From positions 10,219,501 through 10,283,500 of the forward strand of contig OX359273.1 of NCBI GenBank assembly GCA_947179155.2: a stretch of 64,000 nucleotides of DNA, given 5' to 3'. The notes under the pieces were generated by a model. The model worked only from the letters and a program-made list of their open reading frames with translations. It did no database searches and had not been told where the DNA came from. The first letter of the stretch is position 1; every line of letters begins with the position of its first letter. The DNA comes from Hedera helix. Taxonomy: Eukaryota; Streptophyta; Magnoliopsida; Apiales; Araliaceae. Made by a program: the position numbers and the translations under genes. Below are positions 1 to 11,356 of this stretch, piece after piece.

Positions 1-70
1 TCCCTCTTTTTCCTTGCATTTTAAATTTATTTTTATTACTTATACACACACACACACACACACACACATT
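1..70. repeat. (AC)n microsatellite with shared flank
   Basis: A (AC)n run occupies 44-68. The preceding bases (ccttgcatttt...tttattacttatacac) closely match 18690-18735 inside LTR C, where a CA run also follows. The window therefore probably starts inside a copy of the same repeat. It abuts the decayed 3' end of the L1 pol gene, so the expected L1 3' LTR start is not visible here. Confidence 0.7.
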
Positions 71-129
71 TCTTTCCCGAAATTACAAATTTAAGGTTTC
101 TCAAAAAGATACGGATAGTTATTCCTCAT

Positions 130-1300
130 CTTCTTTTCAAGTTCTCACATACCTTCTTCAACATTGTGGTTCCTCCAAAGTACTTTGACAGAATATATAA
201 CCTTATTTCTTAAAGTATGCTATTTTCTATCTAATATCTGGACAGAAATTTCTTCATAAGATAAGTCTTTCTCAACTTGAATCGGCTCATAGGATATGAC
301 GTGCTTATAATCAGGCTTGTATGGCCTCAATACTGAAACGTGAAATATATTATGAATATGTTCTAGTTCAGGAGGTAAAGCTACATCGTATGCCACTTCA
401 CCCATTTTCTTCAATATCTCTAATGGTCCTATGAACCTCGGGCTTAATTTTTCATTATTCCCAAATCTGATCTTTCCCTTCTAGGGAGATACCTTCAAAA
501 ATAAAAAAAACTCCCCAATTTGAAGTCTCTTTTCTGACTATGCAAATTTGTATACTTCTTATGTTGATCTTGAGTTACTACTAGTTGAGCTCTTATAACT
601 CTAATAATCTCCACTGTCTGCTAAACCAATTCCAACCCCAATAGCCGATGTTCCCCTACGTTATCCCAACATAATGGTGTTCTACATTTTCTTTCGTATA
701 GTGCTTCATAAAGCAACATGTCTATGCTGGCATGATAACTGTTATTATACATAAATTCCACTAAAGATAGATAGTCTTCCCAACTGCCCTCAAAATCTAT
801 CAAGCAGGCTCTAAGCATATCTTCTAAAGACTGAATTGTTCTTTTGCTTTGTCTATCACTCTGTGGATGATACACGGTACTCAATCTAAACTGCGTCCCC
901 ATTCTTTCCTAAATACTCCTTTAAAAATTTAGCGTGAAGTGCGGATCTTTGTTGGACACAATTGATACTGGCGCTCCATGTCTTGAAACTATCTCTTTAA
1001 TGTACAACTAGGTCAACTGATCCAAATTAAACCTGATCTTGATCAGCAAAGAGTTCTCTTACTTTGTTAGTTGTTCTACAATTATCCATATTACATTATA
1101 ACCTTTCTATGTTGCTGGAAGTTCTACAACAAAATCCTTCGCGATATGCCCTCATTTCCATTCAAGAATCTCTAACGGCCGTAACAACCCGCCGGTCTAT
1201 GATGTTTTGCCTTAACCCTTTGACAAGTTAGGCATCGGTTGACATATTATGCAACCTCCCTCTTCATATTTGGCCTTAAAAAATGTTAACACAAATCTTG
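130..1300 (-). pseudogene. L1 integrase with chromodomain-like C-terminus, degenerate
   Basis: Recognisable blocks, in order on the minus strand, are a decayed zinc-binding region near 1290-1200, the catalytic-core block YHPQSDRQSKRTIQ at 900-820, the conserved YNNSYHASI and YEALYERKCRTPLCW blocks down to 621, and the post-core segment with HNIFHVSVLRPY at 414-220. In active gypsy integrases the core block reads DGQSER, where E is the third residue of the DDE triad; here it is K, so the triad is broken. Several frameshifts separate the blocks. The role was strand transfer of the cDNA into chromatin; this copy cannot encode it. Confidence 0.85.
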
Positions 1301-1482
1301 ATACATCTCTGTACTACCCGGATATATCGAGTATCTCGTGTTGTGGGCCTCTTTAAAATTTCTTCTCGTAGTTCAGATACTAATGGTATCCAAACTCACT
1401 CTTCGAATATTAGCAGTCATATGCTATTAACTTTGAACTTCACCTCATCACTATCGGCCATCCATTCTCTTATTCTCAAATA

Positions 1483-2120
1483 TTATACATCCTTGTCTTG
1501 AGTCTCTCTTACTTTTTCCAATAAGTTTGGGCTCGCCTCTGTTCCTGACAATTTATCTTTCGACTCTTTTGAATTTTTCACCACCAAATCCCTTCGAGCC
1601 ATCTCTTTTACTAGCTCATCCTGATCTATTAATACAAATAACTTCTCTCTACTCTTTCTACTTAGAGCATCTTCCACTACATTGGCTTTTTCAGAATGAT
1701 ATAGAATTTCACAATCATAATCTTTAAACAATTCTAACTATCTCATCTACCTCATATTCAACTCCTTTTTGTGAAGATATACTTCAGACTTTTGTGGTCC
1801 GTATATATCTCACATTTCTCCCCATACATATAATGTCTCCAGATCTTTAAAGCAAACACTAGCTCTGCCAATTCAATATCATGGGTCAGGTATCCCTTTT
1901 CATGATCTTTCAACTATTGTGATGCGTGCGATGACCTTGTCATGCTGTATGAGCACAAATCCAAGACCCTTTTCTTCACTGTATACTACAAATCCCCCTG
2001 TATCATCTGGTAAAGACAGTACAGGTGCTTCACTAAGCCTTTTCTTCAACTCTATAAAGCACTCCTCGCACTTCTCTATCCAAACATTCTTCAATGTCTT
2101 CCTTCTCAAATTTGTTGTGG
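1483..2120 (-). pseudogene. L1 RNase H domain, degenerate
   Basis: The segment at 2109-1900 contains ECFIELKKRLSEAPVL followed by FVVYSEEKGLGFVLIQHDKVIA, the start of a gypsy RNase H. The first catalytic aspartate (normally YSDAS) is replaced by glutamate. The segment at 1731-1483 holds the C-terminal hallmark ILYHSEKANVVEDALSRK. Frameshifts and stops lie between them. The domain normally removes the RNA strand during reverse transcription. Confidence 0.85.
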
Positions 2121-2199
2121 GGTAGCTATCTTAGAAAAATCCTTGGTAGATCTTTGATAGTACCCTGCTAATCCTAAAAAACTCCTAACCTCCATCAGT

Positions 2200-2760
2200 G
2201 TCCTCGACTGTTCCTAATTAATAACCGCCTCCACTCTTGCAGGATCTACAGAAACCTCTTACTTTTCAATAACATGGCCTAAAAATTGAACTCTATCCAA
2301 CCAGAACTCACACTTCAAAAACTTTGTGTACAATTGCTCATTTCTCAATATTTCCAACACTAACCCCAGATGCTTGGCATGTTCCTCCTTAGTCTTGGAA
2401 TAAGCCAATATGTCAACAATGAATACAACCACAAACTTGTCCAAGTACTGCTTGAACACTCTATTCATCATGTCCATAAATGCGGCTAACGCATTCATCA
2501 ATCCAAAAGACATCACCAAAAACTCATAATGGTCGTAATGATCCATCCTTTTTCTTAATAAACAGCACTGGTGCTCCCCAAGGGGATATACTTGGCTGAA
2601 TGCACTTTTTATCCAACAACTCCTGTAATTGTATCATTAATTCCTTCATCTCTACCAGAGCCATCCTATACGGTGCTTTTGATATTGGTGTTGTCCTCGG
2701 CAATAAATCAATCACGAAATCTAACTCCCGATCTAGCAAAAAACCCGACAATTCCTCTAG
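2200..2760 (-). pseudogene. L1 reverse transcriptase with internal deletion
   Basis: Two pieces are visible. The N-terminal piece (2751-2530) has TTPISKAPYRMA, LQELLDKKCIQPS and GAPVLFIKKKDGS. The second piece (about 2546-2259) starts at HYEFLVMSFGLMNA and includes FVVVFIVDILAYSK and KFLKCEFW. They abut near 2535, so the intervening segment with the first catalytic aspartate motif (normally KIDLRSGYHQ) is deleted. The YxDD-equivalent box reads FIVD, losing another catalytic aspartate. The family function is RNA-templated cDNA synthesis; this copy is inactive. Confidence 0.88.
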
Positions 2761-2970
2761 AAATACATCCGTAAACTAACTAACTATCGATACTTGCCTC
2801 ATTCCGGTTTCCATTATCTGAGTATCTACCACGTGTGCGAGATACCCTACAAAACTTTTCTTCAACAACTTATTGGCCTGCATCATCATTAGGCAACATG
2901 ATTGTCTTGGCGATTTGTTACCATAAAATACGACCTTAGACTTATTCGGTGTATAAATGTGTATGCTCTT

Positions 2971-3153
2971 TTATTGACAGTCAATAACTGCCCCACGACT
3001 AAAAAATAAATCCATTCCAAGAAATACATCAAATTCCCCTAAGTATATCGAAATTAAGTTTACGCATAACTTATGCCCCCTTATTTTCGTACAATAGTTT
3101 CTACGAATATACTCGATAGGAATTACTTCTTTATTTTCCACTTTTATGTTCAT
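2971..3153 (-). pseudogene. L1 retropepsin-like protease, C-terminal part
   Basis: The 61-codon reading frame contains FDVFLGMDLFFSRGAVIDC, matching the flap-to-C-terminus block (FDVILGMDWL...IDC) of plant gypsy aspartic proteases. The catalytic D(S/T)G motif would lie upstream (plus-strand 3160-3260), where only broken frames remain. It sits between the gag zinc knuckle and RT, as expected for gypsy pol. Confidence 0.75.
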
Positions 3154-3330
3154 TGGGTTTTCTTACTTTTCTCGAGGTAAATTTAATCTTCTAGTGAAAT
3201 CATTAGACATAAATGAATAGGTAGCACCATAATCAAATAATACATAAGCATTTATATTATTGATGAATAATACTTAACACCATGTCCTTAGATTCCACAG
3301 CATCTTGCACTGTCATGTTAAATGTCCATG

Positions 3331-3721
3331 CTATCGGTTTGTTCGGTTAAGCCGATGCTCCAATGGTAAGCATGTTGTTGCTGCCTTTATTCTGATTGCC
3401 TCTGTTACTCTTCTTTTTAGGATAATCCTTGATCTGATGATTCGCAACGTTACACGAGAAATAACCTTCATTCTTTGGTTTGGGACAATTAGGAACGATG
3501 TGCCCTTCTTGCCCATAATTATAACAGACTTCCTTCCCCTTCATACACTCCCCCTAGTGATTCTTTCCACACTTACTACACTTGTTCCCCCTTTTATGGT
3601 TATTTTCCTATGCTGTCCCCAAACTATTGTTGTTCCATTTTCGTTTGTTAGAGTTACTGCCCCTGCTGCTTCCTTCATTGCCTCCTCCATCACTTTTCTT
3701 CTTGTTTCGTTCTTGATTGTA
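3331..3721 (-). pseudogene. L1 gag C-terminus with zinc knuckles
   Basis: Minus-strand frames contain a basic, Asn/Ser/Lys-rich stretch, a first knuckle CSKCGKNH..GEC (around 3590-3545) and a second knuckle CYNYGQEGHIVPNC (around 3530-3485). In the second one the second Cys of CX2CX4HX4C is Tyr. The nucleocapsid part of gag normally binds element RNA. The frame is cut at 3722 by insertion of solo LTR A and resumes at 7579. Confidence 0.8.
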
Positions 3722-4021
3722 CTTAGTGATAGGGTTAAATTATACGATATTTTTATTCCCTAATACTTAGTTTTTATATTTATTGTGTGCTTAAATATTT
3801 AATTATTTAGCTCATTTTTGTTTTAATAGGTTTTATAGGATTTTCGTTAATTTATGTTAATTTAGGTAATTTTATAGTATTCTTATATTTCTTTTTATTT
3901 ATGTATTTTTATTTATTTTTAGTATTTTAGGTGTTTTATTTTTTATTATGTGTTTTTAGGATTTTTACTATTTTTATTTATTTTTAATTATTTTATATTT
4001 TATTTCGTAGGAAAAATAAGC

Positions 4022-4300
4022 TTGGGGGCAAATCTGTAAATTCTGCAAAGATCTAGGGACAAAATAGTAATTTCAGCAGTAAGATGGAAGCCGCGTATTG
4101 CGGGTGTAGTGAAACAGGAGCGCCAGAGAAACAACGTCGTTTGGCGTTCGGGTGAAGAAAGCGTCCGTGCAATGTGCGAGGTGATGCAGAGGCAGCAACA
4201 GGAAAAGAAACGTCGTCGTTTAGGCTATAACGTGTCGCGCAATGCGCTACTGGCGCACGTTGACTGGGTCAAGGGAGCGAAGGGCGTGTTTGGCTTGCGC
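4022..4300 (+). repeat. GC-rich module in LTR A
   Basis: Within very AT-rich LTR DNA, a segment begins with GGGGGCAAATCTGTAA and GGGACA words. It then carries CCGCGTATTGCGGG (4091), AACAACGTCGTTT (4130), GTGCAATGTGCG (4167), AAACGTCGTCGTTT (4208) and CGCGCAATGCGC (4236-4247). The same words in the same plus-strand order occur in the L1 LTR at 14435-14880. It lies upstream of the LTR A TATA box, in U3. Function unknown. Confidence 0.7.
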
Positions 4301-4459
4301 GAAAATTGCCCAAAACGGAATTATTCGCGAATTTTTGCTACTTTTTGATACCAAGTTGGATTTTAATTCCAATTAGGATTAGGATAATAATTATTTTATT
4401 TTTTTTTATTTTTAATTATAAATCCTAGTAGGATTTGGACAAGTTAGGAGGATTTTGGA

Positions 4460-4472
4460 GCCTATAAATAGA
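4460..4472 (+). promoter_or_regulatory. TATA box of LTR A
   Basis: The sequence cctataaatagag is a near-consensus plant TATA box. The equivalent TATA lies at the matching place in both M LTRs on the minus strand (about 23994-24006 and 29497-29510). This divides U3 from R in the family. Confidence 0.65.
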
Positions 4473-5279
4473 GGGCTTGAGACACAATGTAACATACAAC
4501 TTTTCTAATAAGAAAAATTCTCTATTCTATTCTATTCTTTGATGCTCTCTACAATTATGAGTAACTAATTTATTTTTCTTGGTTTAAGTGATTGAAGCCA
4601 TCAAGATTTATACACTGTGAGATTTAATTTATTTTAATTGTTCAATTTATATTTTGATTATTGAATATTATTTTATGCTTAATTTTATGATTGATTTATT
4701 TAATTGCTAAGAGTGCTATTAGTTTATTATTCACATTAATCTACTGTTATTTGTGAAGAAACTAAGTTTAATAATTGTTTTGCAGATCAAAAGATTATTT
4801 TATCTTAGGAAGAATGTTCATCTAAATTAAATGCAAATGCGTGACTTGTGTTGTTTAGTTCAACGATCTCTCTAATTCTTAAAGCTGCTTGTAGACACCC
4901 AAATTTTGCACTTTTGCACTAACCCTGACAGGAGGGCAAAATCGTCATTTGACCCGACATGCGAAAAGGAAGGTGGACCCCAACACAAAGCCACCCCAGC
5001 AATTTACGGTCAAAGCCGCCACAACGGACAACGAGCATCCGGTCACTTGAGCCGAGACAAACATTTGATCCAGAAAAACCTGAGCTGATCACAAAGGGCG
5101 ACTAATGGCTACTACGCTTACGATGTTCGGGGGTCTCGCAGCCCTCCGAACTAGCCTCCCAGAATAATATGGCACGTTTCCCAAGGATTTTCGGATTGCA
5201 AAAATACCGCCTTCCAAAATAATACCGCAGAAATTGGCAAATTAAGACCGCGTGGCACGAAAATCAAGAAAAACAAACC

Positions 5280-5460
5280 GGACATCCGCGGATGCACCTG
5301 CGGCCGCCGACAAAAAGGACTTTTGCGCGGCTCAAGGGCGGCACACGGCAGCCGAGGTTCGGCGCGGACGGCCACAGCAGGCAGCCGCAGATGGATCTGC
5401 GGCCAGCCGTAGATGGATTTGCGGCCAGTCGTAGATGCATCTGCGGCTGCCTGGTGAACC
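5280..5460 (+). repeat. GC-rich short tandem repeats in LTR B
   Basis: Units of roughly 24-25 bp built on gatggatctgcggccag are repeated about three times at 5388-5452, next to further GC-rich words (gcggatgcacctgcggccg). The block stands out from the AT-rich LTR. Reading frames crossing it on both strands are Arg/Ala/Pro-rich, have no homology I recognise, and look like composition artefacts. Confidence 0.65.
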
Positions 5461-6731
5461 CTATAGATCGGCCATTTCCACCCGAGAGCAAAGAAAGAAG
5501 AAAAAAGAGGAAGAAGATAGAGTTTAGAGAGAGAGAGTTCGCGGGAGGAGAGAGATATTAGCTTGTTCTTGGTTAGATTTGAGTGAAAAATTCATCCTTT
5601 CTTGCTAATTAGTTGAGTGTTATTAAGGTGTTGTCCGATTCATGAAATAAGAAGCTTAAATCGGCATTTTGCAAGGTGAAATGGGTTTTCTTTTGATATT
5701 TTCTTGTTTGTATTAATGTGATAATGTTGTGTTTTGGGTCTGTGTAGCATAGTATGTTGTTGTATTGACGATGATCCGTGGGTTAGGGGTTGTTAGCGAG
5801 GGTTCCATTGGAACATAACTTCCTCCTAATGCCCCAATGACATCCGTACGGGGATATATCATTCATTGGAGTTCATAGATAGTTGTAGTGTTGGTATTGA
5901 GATTTGTGATTCATATAGCACCATAGTTTGTTTAGCATTGTTAGATTTTGCCGTTGTATTGGTTATGTAGCGATTCGGGTGAATGTGAGCCTAGGGAGGA
6001 GATCCTCGTGGTCAAATCCCGATGATGGACATTTTGGGTGTATGTAATCATTAGATATGATGCATGGTTGTATATATATAATATCGGGCCTTAAAGCGAT
6101 ACCAAGTCATGGTCGGGTTAAGGCCCCGTAATAATAAAGATATGTGATTGTGGGTGTTTGGGGTTGTCTAGATGGCTCACATGCCCATGGATAGCCCCGA
6201 CACGTTTTGAATGCTCGTTTTAATTTACGACACAAAAAACAATTTTCCAAAAATAAGGCAAACGATGAAGATTTTTCTAAAAAGAATCAAATTAGGATAT
6301 TAGACACACGAGGTTTAAAAAGTAAAGAGTTTTGGGCGAAACTTTGATCCTTGTTTGATGAAAAGGCTATATTCGGTTTTGAAATATCATAAAAGATGTT
6401 TTCGGAATAAATAAATAAACGTTTTCATTAAACTTTGTGCATAGGGTTAAAGAGTTCTAGAACTTGCCTTCATTTTATTTATATTTACTGTTAGAATGCA
6501 ATGTATAGTCTCGATTCCTATTTGACAAAAGTTTAAAAACTATTGTTTTCTAAAATGACATCTAATAAAAACCTCATCGTTTTCGAAATTAAAATCAATC
6601 TTTCTTATAAAAAGCGAAGCCTCGTCATTTGGGTCAAAAGACGTCTAAAAACGCTTTCCCGACAAAACACATTTTGACATATAAAATCAAAGCAACTTTA
6701 TGCAAAAGGACACCACAAACCTCCATTTAGG

Positions 6732-6761
6732 CACACACACACACACGCGCGCACACACACA
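6732..6761. repeat. (CA/CG)n microsatellite in LTR B
   Basis: An alternating CA run with a central CGCGCG. In the related H LTR the corresponding position is occupied by the long (GT)n run at 32242-32302, where that LTR stops. Confidence 0.85.
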
Positions 6762-7578
6762 TTTTAAGATTTAAAAGGATAGAAAAACATCGAGATTGCG
6801 GTAACCGTATTTCACGGGAGTCGGAGGGTGCCTAACACCTTCCCCTCGCTTAAGCAAGCCCCCGAATTCTATGAATCTCGGTTTGCGGACCAATTGAATC
6901 GGAGTCACATATGAGCCATTACGATTACGAAAACAAAATTCGGATGAGTTGGTACATCCATTTCAACAATACCAACTGGCGACTCTGGTCAATTGGCTCA
7001 TAAAAATTCAACATTACAAAACCCCGTCGACACTAAGCCGACCCTTTTCAAAAGTCACATCTTAATCTAAAGGCTAAAATTGGAAAGGGCATTTTTAATT
7101 ATTAAAAACGAAACGGCGAAAATCCCGGCGTCGACACTGCTATTAAATCAAATCTTTAGCTCGTGCTGGAGGTTGTTTAATAGTAAGGTTAATTTAGAAC
7201 GCGTGTGTCTACTTAACTAAAATTAAGGAGAGAGAAGAATAATTATTCCAACTGTGAGTAGTTCTTTCTATGGTGAATGTTCAAAATATTAATTGATTTA
7301 TTCTTGCATCAGTGATCAGTTGTAAATTCTTGATGGTGGGTGTTGACTTAAACTAAGGCTTTTTATTCTCATTTATTTCATTAAATTACTTGCATAATTA
7401 TTTTAGTTAATTTTATTTAAACTATTTCTTTGATTCAAAAACCCCCTAATTTTTGTTTGTAAAAACATAAAATTAAATAATTATTCTCTGTGGGATCGAC
7501 TCTTACTTACACTACTACATATTTATTTTTTCAAAGTAAGATTTTATTTTTGGGTGCTTGCGACATCACACCACTTAG

Positions 7579-8028
7579 TTAGGGCTTTACTTTTACCCTC
7601 CAATATGATAGCTTTCTCCAACAGTGTTGAGAAAGTATTGATTTACAAAACAACAACTCTACTAAAGACGCAGGGCTTCAATCCCTGTTCAAACCTTCCT
7701 GCCTTACGCGCTTCAATGTCCACCTGATGTAGAGCAAATCTTGCCAATTCGTTGAACTTGGCTGCATATTCTACTACTGACATGTTTCCTTACTTGAGTT
7801 CCAAGAATTTCACTTCCATCCTTGCTTGCGTGCTCTCCAAAAAATAGTTTTCGAATAACAGTTCTTTGAAACAAATCCAAGTGATAGTTCCTTCCCCTGT
7901 TCGGTTCTTATTAGCCTTCTACCAGTAATTAGCCTCTCTCTTCATCATGAAGGTGGCGAATGATGTCTTCTGTTCTTCTGTGACACATGCCACTTTGAAC
8001 ACTTTCTCCATCTCTTTTATCCAGGTTT
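7579..8028 (-). pseudogene. L1 gag middle part
   Basis: The frame entering from 8028 reads AQTWIKEMEKVFKVACVTEEQ then FATFMMKREANYW, the Retrotrans_gag (capsid-like) block of plant gypsy elements. The frame decays towards 7579 (LLEKAIILEGKSKAL), where LTR A splits it from the zinc-knuckle part. Its upstream continuation is across solo LTR N, at 9914-10143. Confidence 0.8.
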
Positions 8029-8033
8029 GAGCT

Positions 8034-9908
8034 TGATGATTGGTTTTTATACCCATTTGTTGGATACATTTAGATTTGATAATTCGTGAATTCTTTCGCA
8101 TTTTATGTTAATTTTTATGTGTTTTAATCATGTTTAGTTTTTATATTACTTTTATATGTTTTTTCTTTGTTTTGTAGGATTTTGGAATAAGGGCTATTTG
8201 CTTCAAAGCTTGAAGTTGCCAGATTTGGATTTTTAGTTTGATGTTTACGTAGCAGTCATTTGCAACCCAATTTAGACCTTGATCTAGCCATTATCTCTCA
8301 ATTTGTCAAACTTGAAAGTTGTAGATATACTTCTCAACTTTCCAAAATATTTTAAATCATCTCAATCAGAGGTCGGATGAGAGAGTTATGCCCAAAACAC
8401 TAAAGGAGGCTCCAGCAATCCAAAAAGGATTATTTCTAGGCAGATTGTTTGAGAGCCGCAGCGGTGATTTCCACCGTCGTAGCAGCAGTACAAAACCAAA
8501 AATAAGAAGACTGTTTGACCGTCACAGCAGTACCTTTGACCGCCGCGGCAGTGCCTTATTCCTACGCATAGAAATCAATTTTAAAGAGGAAAAGAGCATC
8601 CCTAACTTAATAATTTGATTTCTTCTTCTTTGGGAGGTAGCTAGAGGCAATTTTGGAGGCCAAGACAAGATGAAAGGCTCCTTCTATGGTTGCTAGGAAA
8701 GAGATTCAATATCAATTGCAAGCTATGGATTAAGGGGAGTTATGGGTTTTCTTTTCTCTTCCTTTATTTAAGTATTCTATTGATTTTGGTTTATTTTTGG
8801 AATAAAGTTGGATTATAAATCCAATAATGGATGAATATTGATCCATGGATGTAATATCTATGTGTTGGTATTTAATCTTTAACATGTTTAGCCATTGTGA
8901 TTGGTGTTTTACTCTCATTTAACTATGTATATGTTGTATGCATGTTTGGATGTGGTATTACTCATTTGCTATGGTTTGAGCATGGAGTTTATGATTGTGT
9001 TGGGTATCTAGTACGTAGTTTAATCGAATCTCTCTCTTTTATTTGGTTATTGTTGCATTTGTGAGTTCTTTGAAGAAGGATTTCATTGTGCACGCCAAGT
9101 GTTTGACAAAATGTCCAAATGAAATTTGTATTATAATTTGCATATTTTTGTGCTTCGTTGGCTATGGTTTGTGGTCTCTTAGATGGCACCATATGAATTA
9201 GATTATCACATTTAGTTTTTCATGTTTAATTGCTTGGCCAAGTGGTTAATTTGGTAACTTATATGAAATTGGAAAATGGATTATAGTATTTTGACCCAAA
9301 TGTGATAACATGTGTTCTTAGGAGCATATGCATAATTTGTGCATAGGATAGACATATACCTATGTGCCACATGTAACCAATGTGAGAATTTATGCTTCAA
9401 ATCCTTGCTTTGCTATTTCTCATAGACATATAGTGAAATGCTTAGTTTGGGTGTCCTTGTCTGAATTTTATCGAATGGGATAGCTTTGGATTTGGTATTT
9501 TTATATGTCCTTCAAAAGAGGCGTATAAATACTATTGTATTCACGGTTAACAAGTCATCGTGATCGTAAGACCAAATAGAGAGAGTTAGGAGGATAAATG
9601 AAGTATTGGGAGAAAATGTAATCGTAGGTTCATCCATCATTACTGTTTTAGTAGTATAATATTAATTTGCATTATGTCCATTGACATTTCACTTCCTTCA
9701 TTCAATCAACTATTTGAATTAAGATCGACTTAATGAAATAGGTATTTGGGAAATCGTTAGAATTAATTCCTCGTGAGATTGATAATTTACTTTCACTTTA
9801 TTACTTGTTGACTGTGTATGCTTGCACATTATTCATTCAAATGAATTCAAGATTGGGATTTATTTAGTAAAATAAAATATAAATAAACTGTTTCGATTTC
9901 GACCAACA
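8034..9908. mobile_element. Solo LTR N inserted in L1 gag
   Basis: A TG...CA segment (plus strand TGATGATTGG...CGACCAACA) splits the gag coding sequence. Removing it joins the block ending TTDPIE to the block starting AQTWIKEME, the normal gag order. The flanks GAGCT (8029-8033) and GATCT (9909-9913) match at 4 of 5 positions, so the duplication is inferred rather than perfect. Length is 1875 bp with no coding domain. Its start resembles LTR A (long T-rich leader with tttgtaggattttgg), which favours plus orientation. A small GC island lies at 8455-8560. Confidence 0.65.
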
Positions 9909-9913
9909 GATCT

Positions 9914-10143
9914 TCTATCGGATCCGTTGTTCCTCGAAACTCCAGTGGTCCTACCAATTTGAAGTCTTTAAAATTAGCCAGTGGAGCGGCAGGATTTGGT
10001 GCTCCCATAGCGTTAGTGTTCAGGTTGTGGAATCCTCCCAACAACAATTCCACAAACTCTTACACTGGGTTTGGTGGTCTCCCTTCTGCATTAACTGACT
10101 CCTCAGGTGATGGTGGTGGTTAATTTCTTCTATGAGGCGGCAT
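9914..10143 (-). pseudogene. L1 gag N-terminus
   Basis: The likely ATG is at 10143-10141 (MPPHRRN then a stop, TAA, at codon 8, probably from CAA). The downstream frame contains GAPNPAAPLANFKDFKLVGP and LEFRGTTDPIE, typical of the start of the plant gypsy capsid domain. Solo LTR N interrupts it directly after this motif. The upstream neighbour is the coiled-coil ORF remnant. Confidence 0.75.
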
Positions 10144-10703
10144 TTTCTGTTTAAAAGAAAATTTAAGTTATTATTTATTTGTCTTTTACTTTCATTTTAT
10201 TTTACCGTTTAAGCATTCCAAAACAAATTCACAATTAATCACATTAGCACACATGACTATAGTCATAAACGCATTTATATTCATATGCCAGAAACTAGTG
10301 CATAGCACCTTACAACTCGAACATACTACTATAAATGCTCCTATCCCCTTAGACCACAAAAAATGAGATCTGACATAAACATATCCCATTAACTCCTAGA
10401 GTTGGGATTTACATTATACTAACCCTCTACCAAAACAAAAGTTGGATTCTACTGCATCCATATACATACATCAACATAAAATAGCTACAAACTAATAACG
10501 GTGCATCCCCCGACGAACCATATCCTCACAACTTTACTTTCTTCTCTCTCACCTCATTGGTAACCCTCAACTGGGTAGAATTGCACCCTGCTATGAAGTC
10601 TACTAAATGAAGAATGATAGACATATGTTGCCCTATGCAACTTTACTTTCTTCTCTCTCACATCATTCTCTAACTAACAAATTTGCTCAAGGGCAGCATC
10701 TCA

Positions 10704-11310
10704 TTAAGCCTCCATCTCATTCCTCGCCTCTATCTCATCCTGCCAGTAGGCCTCAACAACCTGCTTCTCCGTCTGCATCTGCTAAACCTACAGCTCTACC
10801 TCTACCAATTTCTGTTATGACTCTGCCAACTTAGCCTGCAGCTCAGTAGCCTGATCAACCAACTCATAGGTCAATGCCCTAATATACTCTATAGAGTCCT
10901 CGTATTCTTTCACCTTCTCTTCTAACTCAACAATATCATCCTCTAATACTGTTATCTTGTGTCCATCCTCCTACTACTTCTCGATAAGGTCAACCTTCTC
11001 TCCAGCTAACTGATACGCCAATGTCTTGTAATGATACTCCATATTTTGGTAGGTCTGATTTTCTTCCTCCAAATGACAAATTATATTATCGTGCTCAAGG
11101 TTCCTATCAGCTAATTAACTGGTCTATTAAGTGATACTCCACAGGTACCTCATCAGGTGATGTATAGTACTGCACATCCTCTTCAGCCTCAGCCTTACTC
11201 TCATAATCCTCCTTGGGATCCATCTCAGTCGCAACCTCCATCGACTGCACTGTATCAATATGAATGCCAATGAACTCCTCCTCTACTGCGTGAACCTCTA
11301 TTTACAGCTG
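10704..11310 (-). pseudogene. Extra coiled-coil ORF upstream of L1 gag
   Basis: Minus-strand translation gives an acidic N-terminal part (MDPKEDYESKAEAEEDVQYY, then SPDEVPVEYHLIDQ). After one frameshift near 11112 comes a long Glu/Lys/Gln/Leu-rich heptad-like segment (HLEEENQTYQNMEYHY, VLEDDIVELEEKVKEYEDS, then ATELQAKLAE and MQTEKQVVEAYW), ending at the TAA at 10706-10704. The internal stops are TAG at 10976-10971 (two in a row), 10790-10788 and 10784-10782, plus TAA at 10816-10814. Each would be Gln by a single C-to-T change. I do not recognise the family. It lies between leader and gag; an RNA- or particle-associated accessory role is only a guess. Confidence 0.6.
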
Positions 11311-11356
11311 AATGGCCACTAAGGAGAATGAACTAATACTTAAGGTAAATCAGACA

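Larger units (their letters stand above)
4890..7136 (+). mobile_element. Solo LTR B (Tat/Ogre-like family)
   Basis: The element starts TGTAGACACCC and ends GCGTCGACA, with a perfect 5-bp duplication CTGCT (4885-4889 and 7137-7141) inside LTR A. It is 2247 bp with no coding domains. Its start (gacaggagggcaaaatcgtc) and middle (gggccttaaagcgat, aaggccccgtaata) are shared with the LTR of element H (32303-35318, opposite strand), whose pol is Tat-like. That links B to the Tat/Ogre lineage. It is younger than LTR A. Confidence 0.88.
3727..7573 (+). mobile_element. Solo LTR A (Athila-like family), interrupted by solo LTR B
   Basis: The element starts TGATAGGG and ends ACACCA, flanked by a perfect 5-bp duplication CTTAG (3722-3726 and 7574-7578). 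Removing it rejoins the L1 gag frame. Its sequence matches the two LTRs of element M (23156-24658 and 28692-30202), which supply the family assignment and the orientation. No internal domain is present, so it is a solo LTR from LTR-LTR recombination. Without nested LTR B (2247 bp plus a 5-bp duplication) it is about 1.6 kb, similar to the M LTRs (1.5 kb). Confidence 0.88.

Noticed and set aside
3305..3763. A plus-strand frame of 152 codons opposite the L1 gag
   Set aside because: It is the antisense shadow of gag; the minus strand carries the zinc knuckles.
5151..5561. Several frames of 60-89 codons in LTR B that might look like a small gene
   Set aside because: They are tandem GC-rich LTR repeats; translations are Arg/Ala/Gly-rich and frame-independent.
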